From Clostridia bacterium (GTDB taxonomy: Bacteria; Bacillota; Clostridia; UBA1381), in the NCBI GenBank assembly GCA_017443895.1, contig JAFSXU010000022.1, positions 1 to 57,143 of the forward strand: a stretch of DNA of 57,143 nt, given 5' to 3'. Shown here in pieces: positions 50,481 to 57,143 of the stretch (position 1 is the stretch's first letter; each line of letters begins with the position of its first letter). A program made the translations under genes and the position numbers. The notes under the pieces are model-generated. The model had not been told where the DNA came from and searched no databases. It saw only the letters and a list, made by a program, of their open reading frames with translations.

Positions 50481-52253
50481 TTATCTTGCTTTTGTTTCGA
50501 TTTCCTCTGTAATCATCTTTATAAACTCATCGATACTCATCTGACCCATATCGCCCTGTTTTCTTGAACGAACCGAAATAACACCGTTTTCTATATCCTT
50601 ATCACCTGCTACAAGCATATACGGTACTTTTTCAAGCTGTGCCTCACGGAGCTTATAACCCAATTTTTCGGATCTGTCATCAATCTCGACTCTTACAATG
50701 CCGTTATCTGCAAGCTTTTTCTTTATGTCATACATATAGTCAAGATGTCTGTCGGCAATCGGTAAGAGCTTAATCTGAACAGGAGCAAGCCATGTCGGGA
50801 ACGCACCTGCATACTTTTCAATAAGCAATGCAAGCGTTCTTTCATAACAGCCGATTGAAGTTCTGTGAATGATATACGGATTTTTCTTTGTTCCGTCCTT
50901 ATCAACATATTCCATACCAAACTTTTCTGCTATCATCTGGTCAATCTGGATAGTTATAAGGGTATCCTCCTTACCGTGAACATTCTTAATCTGAATATCA
51001 AGCTTCGGTCCGTAGAACGCAGCCTCGCCGATACCGATATAATAAGGAATATCCAAATCGTCAAGGATTTTCTTCATTGTGCCCTGAGCCTCGTCCCACT
51101 GCTCCTCGGTTCCGATGTATTTTTCACGGTTTTGAGGATCCCACTGTGAAAATCTGTAGGATACATCTTCTTTAAGGCCTAAGGTCTCAAGCATATAGTT
51201 TGTAAGCTCCAAACAGCCCTTAAATTCGCTCTCAAGCTGTTCGGGAGTACACATAAGATGTCCCTCCGAAATCGTGAACTGACGCACACGGATAAGTCCG
51301 TGCATCTCGCCCGACGCCTCATTTCTGAAAAGCGTTGAGGTTTCGTTAAATCGCATCGGCAAATCTCTGTACGATCTGCCTCTGTTTAAATATGCCTGGT
51401 ACTGGAACGGACAAGTCATAGGACGCAGTGCATATACTTCTTTATCCTTTTCCTCATCACCTAAAACAAACATTCCGTCTTTATAATGATCCCAGTGACC
51501 GGAAATCTTATATAAATCACTCTTTGCCATAAACGGAGTCTTTGTAAGCTGCCAGCCACGGCGTTGTTCCTCGTCCTCAACAAATCGCTGTAATAACTGA
51601 ATAACTCTTGCGCCCTTAGGTAACATTATCGGCAAGCCCTGACCGATAACATCCGATGTTGTAAAGAGTTCAAGTTCTCTGCCAAGCTTGTTATGGTCAC
51701 GCTTTTTAGCCTCCTCAAGCTGTTCTAAGTGTGCATTTAATTCGTCCTTTGTCTTAAATGCGGTACCGTAAATTCTCTGGAGCATCTTATTCTTTTCATC
51801 ACCTCTCCAGTACGCACCCGTAGCGGACAACAGCTTAAATGCTTTTACCTTGCTCGTATACGCCACATGAGGACCTGCGCACAAATCCGTAAAATCACCC
51901 TGCTTATAGAACGATATTTCCTCATCCTCAGGTAACTCGTTTATAAGCTCTGTTTTATACGGCTCATCCTTCATAAGTTCAAGCGCATCTGCCCTTGATA
52001 AAGTAAACCGCTCTACTTTAAGGTTTTCCTTTGCAATTTTTTTCATTTCAGCTTCAATCTTTTCAAGATCCTCTGTTGTAAATGAATGCTCCGAATCAAA
52101 GTCATAATAAAATCCGTTGTCAATAGCCGGACCTATTGCAAGCTTTGTACCCGGGAACAACCTCTTTACCGCCTGCGCCATTACATGCGATGCAGTATGG
52201 CGGAGCATTTTAAGCTCTTCATCTTCTTGCGAAATTCTTTCTACTTCTGCCAT
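50481..52253 (-). CDS. thrS: Threonyl-tRNA synthetase lacking the N-terminal TGS domain
   Basis: 590 residues, against about 640 for the usual enzyme. The protein starts almost directly with the editing domain: LRHTASHVMAQAVKRLFPG (HxxxH) and DLCAGPHVAYT (CxxxH) are both present. The catalytic core has motif 2 FRNEASGEMHGLIRVRQF, zinc ligand MTCPFQY and motif 3 region IHRTSIGCYERTLALLIE. The C-terminal anticodon-binding domain begins near PTWLAPVQIKLLPI. No TGS sequence exists upstream, because the T-box leader and its terminator begin right before the ribosome-binding site. Expression is controlled by that T-box. Confidence 0.95.
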   Translation of the reverse strand: MAEVERISQEDEELKMLRHTASHVMAQAVKRLFPGTKLAIGPAIDNGFYYDFDSEHSFTTEDLEKIEAEMKKIAKENLKVERFTLSRADALELMKDEPYKTELINELPEDEEISFYKQGDFTDLCAGPHVAYTSKVKAFKLLSATGAYWRGDEKNKMLQRIYGTAFKTKDELNAHLEQLEEAKKRDHNKLGRELELFTTSDVIGQGLPIMLPKGARVIQLLQRFVEDEEQRRGWQLTKTPFMAKSDLYKISGHWDHYKDGMFVLGDEEKDKEVYALRPMTCPFQYQAYLNRGRSYRDLPMRFNETSTLFRNEASGEMHGLIRVRQFTISEGHLMCTPEQLESEFKGCLELTNYMLETLGLKEDVSYRFSQWDPQNREKYIGTEEQWDEAQGTMKKILDDLDIPYYIGIGEAAFYGPKLDIQIKNVHGKEDTLITIQIDQMIAEKFGMEYVDKDGTKKNPYIIHRTSIGCYERTLALLIEKYAGAFPTWLAPVQIKLLPIADRHLDYMYDIKKKLADNGIVRVEIDDRSEKLGYKLREAQLEKVPYMLVAGDKDIENGVISVRSRKQGDMGQMSIDEFIKMITEEIETKAR

Positions 52254-52289
52254 TTTCTTTTTCTCCTTTTCTTCGTTCTCTTCAAGGGA

Positions 52290-52554
52290 TAAAAAAAAGC
52301 ACCACTGAAGAAAACGGATTTTAATCCTTATTCTTCAGGGGTGCATTATACACGCACGGTTCCACCCTGATTATCTCGCAGATCACTTAATTTGTTTCCT
52401 GTGTCGTAGGAATACGGTACGCTTAATTAGATTGCTCCGTTCAGCATACTGCTCAAAAGTGGTATTCACCGCCTGCCACCGTAAGAATGCTTACAGCCAC
52501 GACATTCTCTCTCTTTACGGATTTTGCAAGCGACTACTGTCTTTATCATCGCTA
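52290..52554 (-). promoter_or_regulatory. T-box riboswitch (Thr) upstream of thrS
   Basis: On the minus strand the leader carries the T-box sequence AGGGTGGAACCGTGCG (52368-52353). It is followed by a terminator in which GCACCCCTGAAGAA pairs with TTCTTCAGTGGTGC ahead of a run of eight Ts. The probable specifier codon is ACC (52463-52461, in GAATACCACT of Stem I), a Thr codon, which agrees with thrS downstream. Uncharged tRNA-Thr should bind, stabilise the antiterminator and allow transcription. Confidence 0.92.
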
Positions 52555-52560
52555 TAGTGT

Positions 52561-52590
52561 ATTATACACACAAAAGTCTGCACTTGTCAA
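52561..52590 (-). promoter_or_regulatory. Sigma-A promoter of the thrS T-box leader
   Basis: On the minus strand a perfect TTGACA and a perfect TATAAT are separated by 18 bp. Transcription would begin near 52554. Confidence 0.85.
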
Positions 52591-52624
52591 GACCTAATTT
52601 TATTTTTAATCTTGATGTAATATT

Positions 52625-54301
52625 TTACACATTGTATGCTTGCGCATTCTTTAGCATTTCCTTTGCATGGGACAGGGCAATATCTGTAATGTTTATTCCG
52701 TCTATTATCCTTGCAAGCTCCTGTTCCCTCTCGGTTTTAGAAAGCTCCTTTAATGATGTTGATGCCATATCGCCGCTTACATCTTTTACAATAAGATAAT
52801 GCGTAGCTGCCGCCGCGGCAAGCTGCGGAAGATGAGTAATACAAATAACCTGCTTATTCTTGCCAATAGAGACAAGCTTTTGCGTAATTTTTGCCGCCGC
52901 CGCGCCCGATACACCCGTGTCAATTTCATCAAATATCATGGTATCAACGCTGTCGGTATTTGCAAGGATTGATTTTATTGCAAGAATAACTCTTGAAAGT
53001 TCTCCGCCCGATGCAATCTTTGCAAGCGGTTTTAACGGCTCGCCAGGATTTGTCCGTATCATAAACTCAACCGTGTCCATACCGTTATCATAAAATTCGC
53101 CGTTATTTATAACGGAAATACTTACAACGGCTTTTTCCATATTGAGCTCTGATAATGCCGTGGTTATTTTTTTGCTTAATTCCTCCGCCTTATAGTAACG
53201 GCGCATTGAAAGCTCCTCGCCTATTTTTTTAAGCGCATTTTCGGTATCAGTGAGCTTTTTATTAAGCTCTGATAAAAGTTCATCACCTTTTTCAAATTGC
53301 GAAAGCTCGGCTTTTGCCTTGTCTAAAAACTCTAAAATCTCGGGGATTGTGCCACCGTATTTACGCTTTAGCTTTGATATTAAATCAAGTCTTTCCTCAA
53401 TATCGTTAAGCTCCGCCTCGCTAAATTCCACACTGTCGCCAAAATTCTTTATTATGTGCGAAACATCCTCCGTTGTATACATGGCACTGCACAAGGCATC
53501 ATAAGCATCTTTTAGTTCTTGGTTAATGTCGGATATTCCCTCTAAGCTTGATACTGCGATACTCAAGCTGTCGTATGCACTCTGGGCGTTTGGGTTATCG
53601 TATAAATTTGTATATGCTATTTCTACTGCTGTGTTGATTTTTTCGGCATTTGAGATTATTTCACGCTGTTCCTCTAAGTCATTGTCCTCGCCTGCGGTTA
53701 GCTTTGCCTGTTCTATCTCGTTTATCTGATAGCTTAACAAATCCATACGGCGCTCCTTGTCCGCCTCGTTTGTCAAAAGCTTATTTATCTGTGATTTTAG
53801 CTCCTTCATATCCGAGTATATTTTTTTATACTCTGCGATTAACTCATCACAGTCTGCATATGCGTCTAAAAAATCAATATGCTTTTTCGGGGTTAAAAGT
53901 GCCTGATTATCATGCTGACCGTGTATGTTTATAAGAGCGTTTGAAATTTCACGGAGCACACTAATTGGAACGATAACTCCGTTAATTCTTGCCGTACTTT
54001 TACCCTCTTTAGTTACGGTTCTTGATATTATTATATCGTCTTCACATTCAATGTCATATTCTAAAAGCGTATCCAAAACATTTTTGGGTATATTTGTAAA
54101 TACAGCCTGCACCGTTGCGCGGTCGGTACCGTATCTTACAATGTCCTTATTTGTACGCTCGCCCAAAATCATATTGATTGAGTCGATAATAATAGACTTA
54201 CCTGCGCCTGTTTCTCCTGTTAATACTGTCACTCCGTTATTTATATCAACATCGAGCTTATCAATAACAGCCACATTTTTTATTGATAATTGACTTAACA
54301 T
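52625..54301 (-). CDS. recN: DNA repair protein RecN
   Basis: A 558-residue SMC-like ATPase in double-strand break repair. It has Walker A GETGAGKS (about residues 29-36), a long central coiled coil (about 150-370), the ABC signature region IASGGELSRVILAIKS, Walker B TMIFDEIDTGVSG and the QVICITHLPQLAA motif. Length is normal. It directly follows argR (2-nt gap), in the conserved nadK-argR-recN order of Firmicutes. Confidence 0.96.
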   Translation of the reverse strand: MLSQLSIKNVAVIDKLDVDINNGVTVLTGETGAGKSIIIDSINMILGERTNKDIVRYGTDRATVQAVFTNIPKNVLDTLLEYDIECEDDIIISRTVTKEGKSTARINGVIVPISVLREISNALINIHGQHDNQALLTPKKHIDFLDAYADCDELIAEYKKIYSDMKELKSQINKLLTNEADKERRMDLLSYQINEIEQAKLTAGEDNDLEEQREIISNAEKINTAVEIAYTNLYDNPNAQSAYDSLSIAVSSLEGISDINQELKDAYDALCSAMYTTEDVSHIIKNFGDSVEFSEAELNDIEERLDLISKLKRKYGGTIPEILEFLDKAKAELSQFEKGDELLSELNKKLTDTENALKKIGEELSMRRYYKAEELSKKITTALSELNMEKAVVSISVINNGEFYDNGMDTVEFMIRTNPGEPLKPLAKIASGGELSRVILAIKSILANTDSVDTMIFDEIDTGVSGAAAAKITQKLVSIGKNKQVICITHLPQLAAAAATHYLIVKDVSGDMASTSLKELSKTEREQELARIIDGINITDIALSHAKEMLKNAQAYNV

Positions 54302-54303
54302 AA

Positions 54304-54750
54304 TTATACTCCCTTGTAATCAAAGAGCATCCTAACCCTTTCCGTAATTTGCATTGCTTCCGTTTCACTTGCTGTTATGATTAAAAGTGTGTCATCACCT
54401 GCGATTGAGCCTAAAATTTTATCGCCGAGTGCATTGTCAACCGTTGCGGCAACTCCGCCTGCCATGCCGGGGTATGTCCTTACAACAACGGTATTAAGCG
54501 CACGGCTTATAGCCTTTACGGAGTTTTTAAATGCTCCGCCACTGACATTGTCCTCAGTTTGCGACGCAACATAAACAGACCCGTCCTTTGACGGGATTTT
54601 TACAAGCCTTAATTCCTTTATATCCCTTGACACCGTTGCCTGTGTTACCTTAATTCCGACCTTTCCCAGTGCGTCAATCAATTCCTCATGAGTTTTGATT
54701 GATTGCTCCTTTATAATTCTTAAAATTTCTGTTTGTCTGTTAAGTTTCAT
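54304..54750 (-). CDS. argR: Arginine repressor ArgR
   Basis: A 148-residue protein. The N-terminal winged helix (residues 1-70, with VTQATVSRDIKELRLVKI) binds ARG boxes. The C-terminal hexamerisation and arginine-binding domain contains GMAGGVAATVDNA and GSIAGDDTLLIIT, with the double Asp that binds arginine. It lies between nadK and recN, as in many Firmicutes. No arginine genes are in the window. Confidence 0.96.
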   Translation of the reverse strand: MKLNRQTEILRIIKEQSIKTHEELIDALGKVGIKVTQATVSRDIKELRLVKIPSKDGSVYVASQTEDNVSGGAFKNSVKAISRALNTVVVRTYPGMAGGVAATVDNALGDKILGSIAGDDTLLIITASETEAMQITERVRMLFDYKGV

Positions 54751-54765
54751 AATGTATACCTCTTT

Positions 54766-55611
54766 TTAGGATAATTTCTTTAATAATGTGTCATAGAATG
54801 ACTGATTGCCTATCTTAATAAGCTCTAAGCTGTATTGTGAACGGCTTATTATAACCTCATCACTGTTACCTATCTCGCTTTGCACCTCGCCATCGGCAGA
54901 TACAAGCGCCTTGTTATCGGCATACTCCCGTGTTAGCTTTATTACTATATCCTTATCCGCCGATAGGATTGCGCTTCTTACCGAGAGCATATGCGCGCAA
55001 ACAGGCGTTGCAACATACAAATTCATCATCGGGTCAACCACAGGTCCGCCTGCCGAGATAGAATAACCTGTAGAGCCTGTCGGCGTTGCAATTATAATTC
55101 CGTCTGCTATGTATCTGTTTACAAGCTCGTCATTTGTGTATAAATCAATACCTACAAGCTTAACGCCGGCGCTTTTTGATACAACAATATCATTTAAGGC
55201 ATGACAGGTCGATATTGCCTTACCGTCTTTTTTAATTTGTGCTTTCATCATCATACGGCGCTCGGTTTTATAGTTACCCGACAGCAGTGCATCTATAGCA
55301 TCGTCAATCGCATCACATTCAACCTCGGTCATAAACCCAATTCTGCCAAGGTTTATACCCATAACGGGGACTTTGTTCCTTGCACACATACTTGCCGCAC
55401 CGATAATTGTTCCGTCTCCGCCCAAAACTATCATATACTCCACAGTTTTTGCAAGGTCGCTGTTACTAAGCTTTGTAATTTCGGGACTGCTTACATTTGC
55501 ACTGTCGCTTATATAAACCTCAGCTCTACCGGACAGTGCAGTAAGAACTCTGTTTAAATATTTATCGTTATCATCTTTTTGCGTATTTACAATTATACCT
55601 ATCTTTTTCAT
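54766..55611 (-). CDS. nadK: NAD kinase
   Basis: A 281-residue cytoplasmic enzyme making NADP from NAD and ATP. LGGDGTIIGAA is the GGDGT motif, MGINLGRIGFMTE and TPTGSTGYSISAGGPVVDP are the other signature regions. Family-normal length. It is the first gene of nadK-argR-recN, transcribed from a promoter about 80 nt upstream, divergent from azlC. Confidence 0.96.
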   Translation of the reverse strand: MKKIGIIVNTQKDDNDKYLNRVLTALSGRAEVYISDSANVSSPEITKLSNSDLAKTVEYMIVLGGDGTIIGAASMCARNKVPVMGINLGRIGFMTEVECDAIDDAIDALLSGNYKTERRMMMKAQIKKDGKAISTCHALNDIVVSKSAGVKLVGIDLYTNDELVNRYIADGIIIATPTGSTGYSISAGGPVVDPMMNLYVATPVCAHMLSVRSAILSADKDIVIKLTREYADNKALVSADGEVQSEIGNSDEVIISRSQYSLELIKIGNQSFYDTLLKKLS

Positions 55612-55691
55612 TTATAAAACACTAAACCTTTCAAAATAATCCTTTCACAAAAGCGTTTGAATAAAACTAAAATGAATGAATATTTATACAT

Positions 55692-55720
55692 AGTATACAC
55701 CATAATAACAATTTTTGCAA
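55692..55720 (-). promoter_or_regulatory. Sigma-A promoter of nadK-argR-recN
   Basis: On the minus strand TTGCAA and TATACT are separated by 17 bp with a TG one base before the -10. No strong ARG-box palindrome is obvious around it. Confidence 0.72.
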
Positions 55721-55759
55721 CAGGATAAATAAAATTGTAATATTTCAAACAAAACAGCC

Positions 55760-55788
55760 TTGAATATAACGGTATAAAATGTTATAAT
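55760..55788 (+). promoter_or_regulatory. Sigma-A promoter of azlCD
   Basis: TTGAAT and a perfect TATAAT are separated by 17 bp with TGT before the -10. The predicted transcription start is near 55795, so the leader would be only about 13 nt long, with the ribosome-binding site at its very 5' end. Confidence 0.75.
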
Positions 55789-55807
55789 AGCGGTCGAGGT
55801 GATTTTT

Positions 55808-56515
55808 TTGGGTAAAAAGACAAAGGCTCTGAAGGCTGCATTTCCAAAAACCATACCGATACTTGCAGGATATGGATTTTTAGGCACTGCCTACGGAATA
55901 TATATGGCAACCTCAGGGTTTGGAGTTTTATATGTTATAACAATGTGCATTGTGATATTCGGCGGCGCTATGCAATTTGTGGGTGTTCCGATTTTGCTTG
56001 CACCGTTTGCGCCGATACAGACGCTTATTATAACATTACTTGTTCAGGCACGGCATATTTTTTACGGGATTGCAATGCTGGACAAGCTAAAGGATATAGG
56101 CTTAAAAAAGCTATACATAATATACGGCGTGGTTGATGAAACATTTTCCATTAACTATACCGCCCAAATCCCCGATGATGTGGATAAGGGTTGGTTTATG
56201 TTTTTTGTAACATTGCTTGACCATATTTACTGGATTTTAGGCTCGGTATTCGGTGCGGTTGCAGGATCACTGATAAAATTCAGTACAGAGGGCATTGACT
56301 TTGTTATGACGGCGATGTTTGTTGTAATATTTATGGAGCAGTGGAAAAAGGAAAAACAGCACTACAGCGCCATTATAGGACTTATTTCGGCAATTGGCTG
56401 TCTTTTGATATTCGGTGCGGACTCGTTTATGGTACCTACAATGATTTGTATATTGGTACTGCTTGCGGTCTTTAAAAAGCCTATAGAAAAGGAGGGCGGA
56501 TACCTTGACGACTAA
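55808..56515 (+). CDS. azlC: Branched-chain amino acid export protein AzlC
   Basis: A 235-residue membrane protein with about seven helices. AGYGFLGTAYGIYMATSGF, IFGGAMQFVGVPILLAPF and LVQARHIFYGIAMLDKLK are the family motifs. With AzlD it exports branched-chain amino acids or analogues. I chose the TTG at 55808 because GAGGTGAT lies 5 nt before it; the GTG at 55799 overlaps that site. It overlaps azlD by 11 nt. Confidence 0.92.
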   Translation: MGKKTKALKAAFPKTIPILAGYGFLGTAYGIYMATSGFGVLYVITMCIVIFGGAMQFVGVPILLAPFAPIQTLIITLLVQARHIFYGIAMLDKLKDIGLKKLYIIYGVVDETFSINYTAQIPDDVDKGWFMFFVTLLDHIYWILGSVFGAVAGSLIKFSTEGIDFVMTAMFVVIFMEQWKKEKQHYSAIIGLISAIGCLLIFGADSFMVPTMICILVLLAVFKKPIEKEGGYLDD

Positions 56516-56831
56516 TCAATATATTATAACGATTGCAATTATAAGTATCGGCTCAATAATCACAAGGTTTTTACCGTTTGTGATATTCTCCGAAAAAAAG
56601 CCCACGCCAAAATTTATAACATATCTTGGTAAGGCTTTGCCTGCAACAATATTCAGTATGCTTATAGTATACTGCCTAAAAAATGTAAGTATTTTAGGTG
56701 GCTCACACGGCTTACCTGAGCTTATTGCAATATGTGCGGTGGTTTTAATACATCTTTGGAAAAAGCAAATGCTCCTCTCCATTTCAGTGGGTACGGTATT
56801 TTATATGTTTTTGGTACAGGTAATATTTTAA
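56505..56831 (+). CDS. azlD: Branched-chain amino acid export protein AzlD
   Basis: A 108-residue small membrane protein with four helices. IGSIITRFLPFVIF is the conserved start and YLGKALPATIFSMLIVYCLKN the second helix region. It starts at TTG with GGAGGG 9 nt upstream, and its first codons overlap the end of azlC. It is the partner subunit of AzlC. Confidence 0.92.
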   Translation: MTTNQYIITIAIISIGSIITRFLPFVIFSEKKPTPKFITYLGKALPATIFSMLIVYCLKNVSILGGSHGLPELIAICAVVLIHLWKKQMLLSISVGTVFYMFLVQVIF

Positions 56832-56842
56832 GGCAAAAAAAT

Positions 56843-56887
56843 TGCGGAGGGCGTACATTTAAAATGTGCGTATCCTCCGCTATTTTT
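56843..56887. terminator. Bidirectional terminator between azlD and the small peptide gene
   Basis: GCGGAGG pairs with CCTCCGC, with an inner CGTACAT/ATGTGCG stem, and T-runs lie on both sides. The two genes converge on it. Confidence 0.9.
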
Positions 56888-56911
56888 ATGTTGGGGTTTG
56901 CTTAAATTAAA

Positions 56912-57112
56912 TCAGTTAAAAAATACTCCTGTTTCCCAGTCTGCAACATAAGCGCTGTTAGCGTTATAGTTTGCACCTGCGGTATTAGCCGCACTGTTTA
57001 CTGCACTTCTTACCGCTTCAACAGAATTTGTATTCATAGTAGCTGTGCTTGCGGTTAATATATTTTCGTCACCGAAGCTTAATACTTCTATATTAGCTCT
57101 TATATATTCCAT
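56912..57112 (-). CDS. Small peptide of unknown function (66 residues), possible peptide precursor
   Basis: An ORF with a good ribosome-binding site (GGAGG about 8 nt before ATG) and a bidirectional terminator 25 nt after its stop, both of which support a real gene. The sequence starts MEYIRANIEVLSFGDENILTA, like the leader of many short Clostridial peptides with an acidic (D/E)-(N/D)-(I/V)-(L/I) segment. The middle is rich in Ala, Asn, Ser and Thr, and it ends in DWETGVFFN. There is no Cys. No modifying enzyme is visible in the window, so a precursor role is only a possibility. Confidence 0.6.
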   Translation of the reverse strand: MEYIRANIEVLSFGDENILTASTATMNTNSVEAVRSAVNSAANTAGANYNANSAYVADWETGVFFN

Positions 57113-57143
57113 TTTTCCTGCCTCCGTTAGTTTATTCTCATCA

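Noticed and set aside
1-57143. Prophage, integrative element or anti-phage defence island
   Set aside because: No integrase, phage structural, restriction-modification, toxin-antitoxin or CRISPR genes are seen; the only mobile item is the IS200-type end, plus the small inverted-repeat element.

Overview
The window looks like a chromosomal segment of a low-GC, spore-forming Firmicute of class Clostridia. The evidence is a YunB sporulation protein, a tRNA-Thr-type T-box in front of thrS, the nadK-argR-recN and tig-clpP-clpX clusters, a type III glutamine synthetase, strong Shine-Dalgarno sites, TTG/GTG starts and consensus sigma-A promoters. A large secreted rhamnogalacturonan lyase suggests life on pectin, for example in a gut or plant-litter habitat (inference).

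Layout. (1) 1-250: the 3' end of an IS200/IS605 transposase and its right-end hairpin. (2) 449-17256, all on the minus strand: one cell-surface polysaccharide locus read from a single consensus promoter at 17387-17415. It holds a PglC-type priming transferase, two left-handed-beta-helix acetyltransferases, several GT4 and GT2 glycosyltransferases, an EpsG-type polymerase, a LicD protein, a CDP-6-deoxyhexose pathway (rfbF, rfbG, an SDR and an RmlC-like epimerase) and a Wzx-type flippase. A truncated 5' remnant of one GT4 gene lies inside it (11333-11404). (3) 17590-18005: terminators, a hairpin-rich element and tRNA-Arg(CCT). (4) 18014-22634: lysA, and tig-clpP-clpX. (5) 22844-31538: an acyl-CoA synthetase with a sodium:solute symporter, a 2-isopropylmalate synthase fused to an AraC-type DNA-binding domain, an AEC transporter, a stalk-domain protein and thymidylate kinase. 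(6) 31558-38107: a small element with terminal inverted repeats, then an operon parE-like, parC-like, citrate synthase and TagA-type glycosyltransferase. (7) 38391-42022, plus strand: cysteine-cluster protein, VanW protein and an asparaginyl-tRNA-synthetase-like paralogue that has lost a key motif 2 residue. (8) 42241-57112: glnN with an attenuator-like leader, a polysaccharide deacetylase, the secreted PL11 lyase, yunB, T-box-thrS, nadK-argR-recN, azlCD and a small acidic peptide gene.

The most unusual item is the LeuA-AraC fusion (26313-28298): a complete leucine-pathway enzyme with its leucine-sensing domain, joined in one frame to an intact double helix-turn-helix. Its leader carries a perfect palindrome and a terminator-like hairpin directly in front of the ribosome-binding site, so a leucine-responsive enzyme-regulator is a reasonable hypothesis. 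Other items worth attention are the degenerate AsnRS paralogue, the palindrome between the -35 and -10 boxes of the topoisomerase operon, the glnN leader, and the inverted-repeat element at 31558-31698. All functional calls are from reading motifs; no database search was run.
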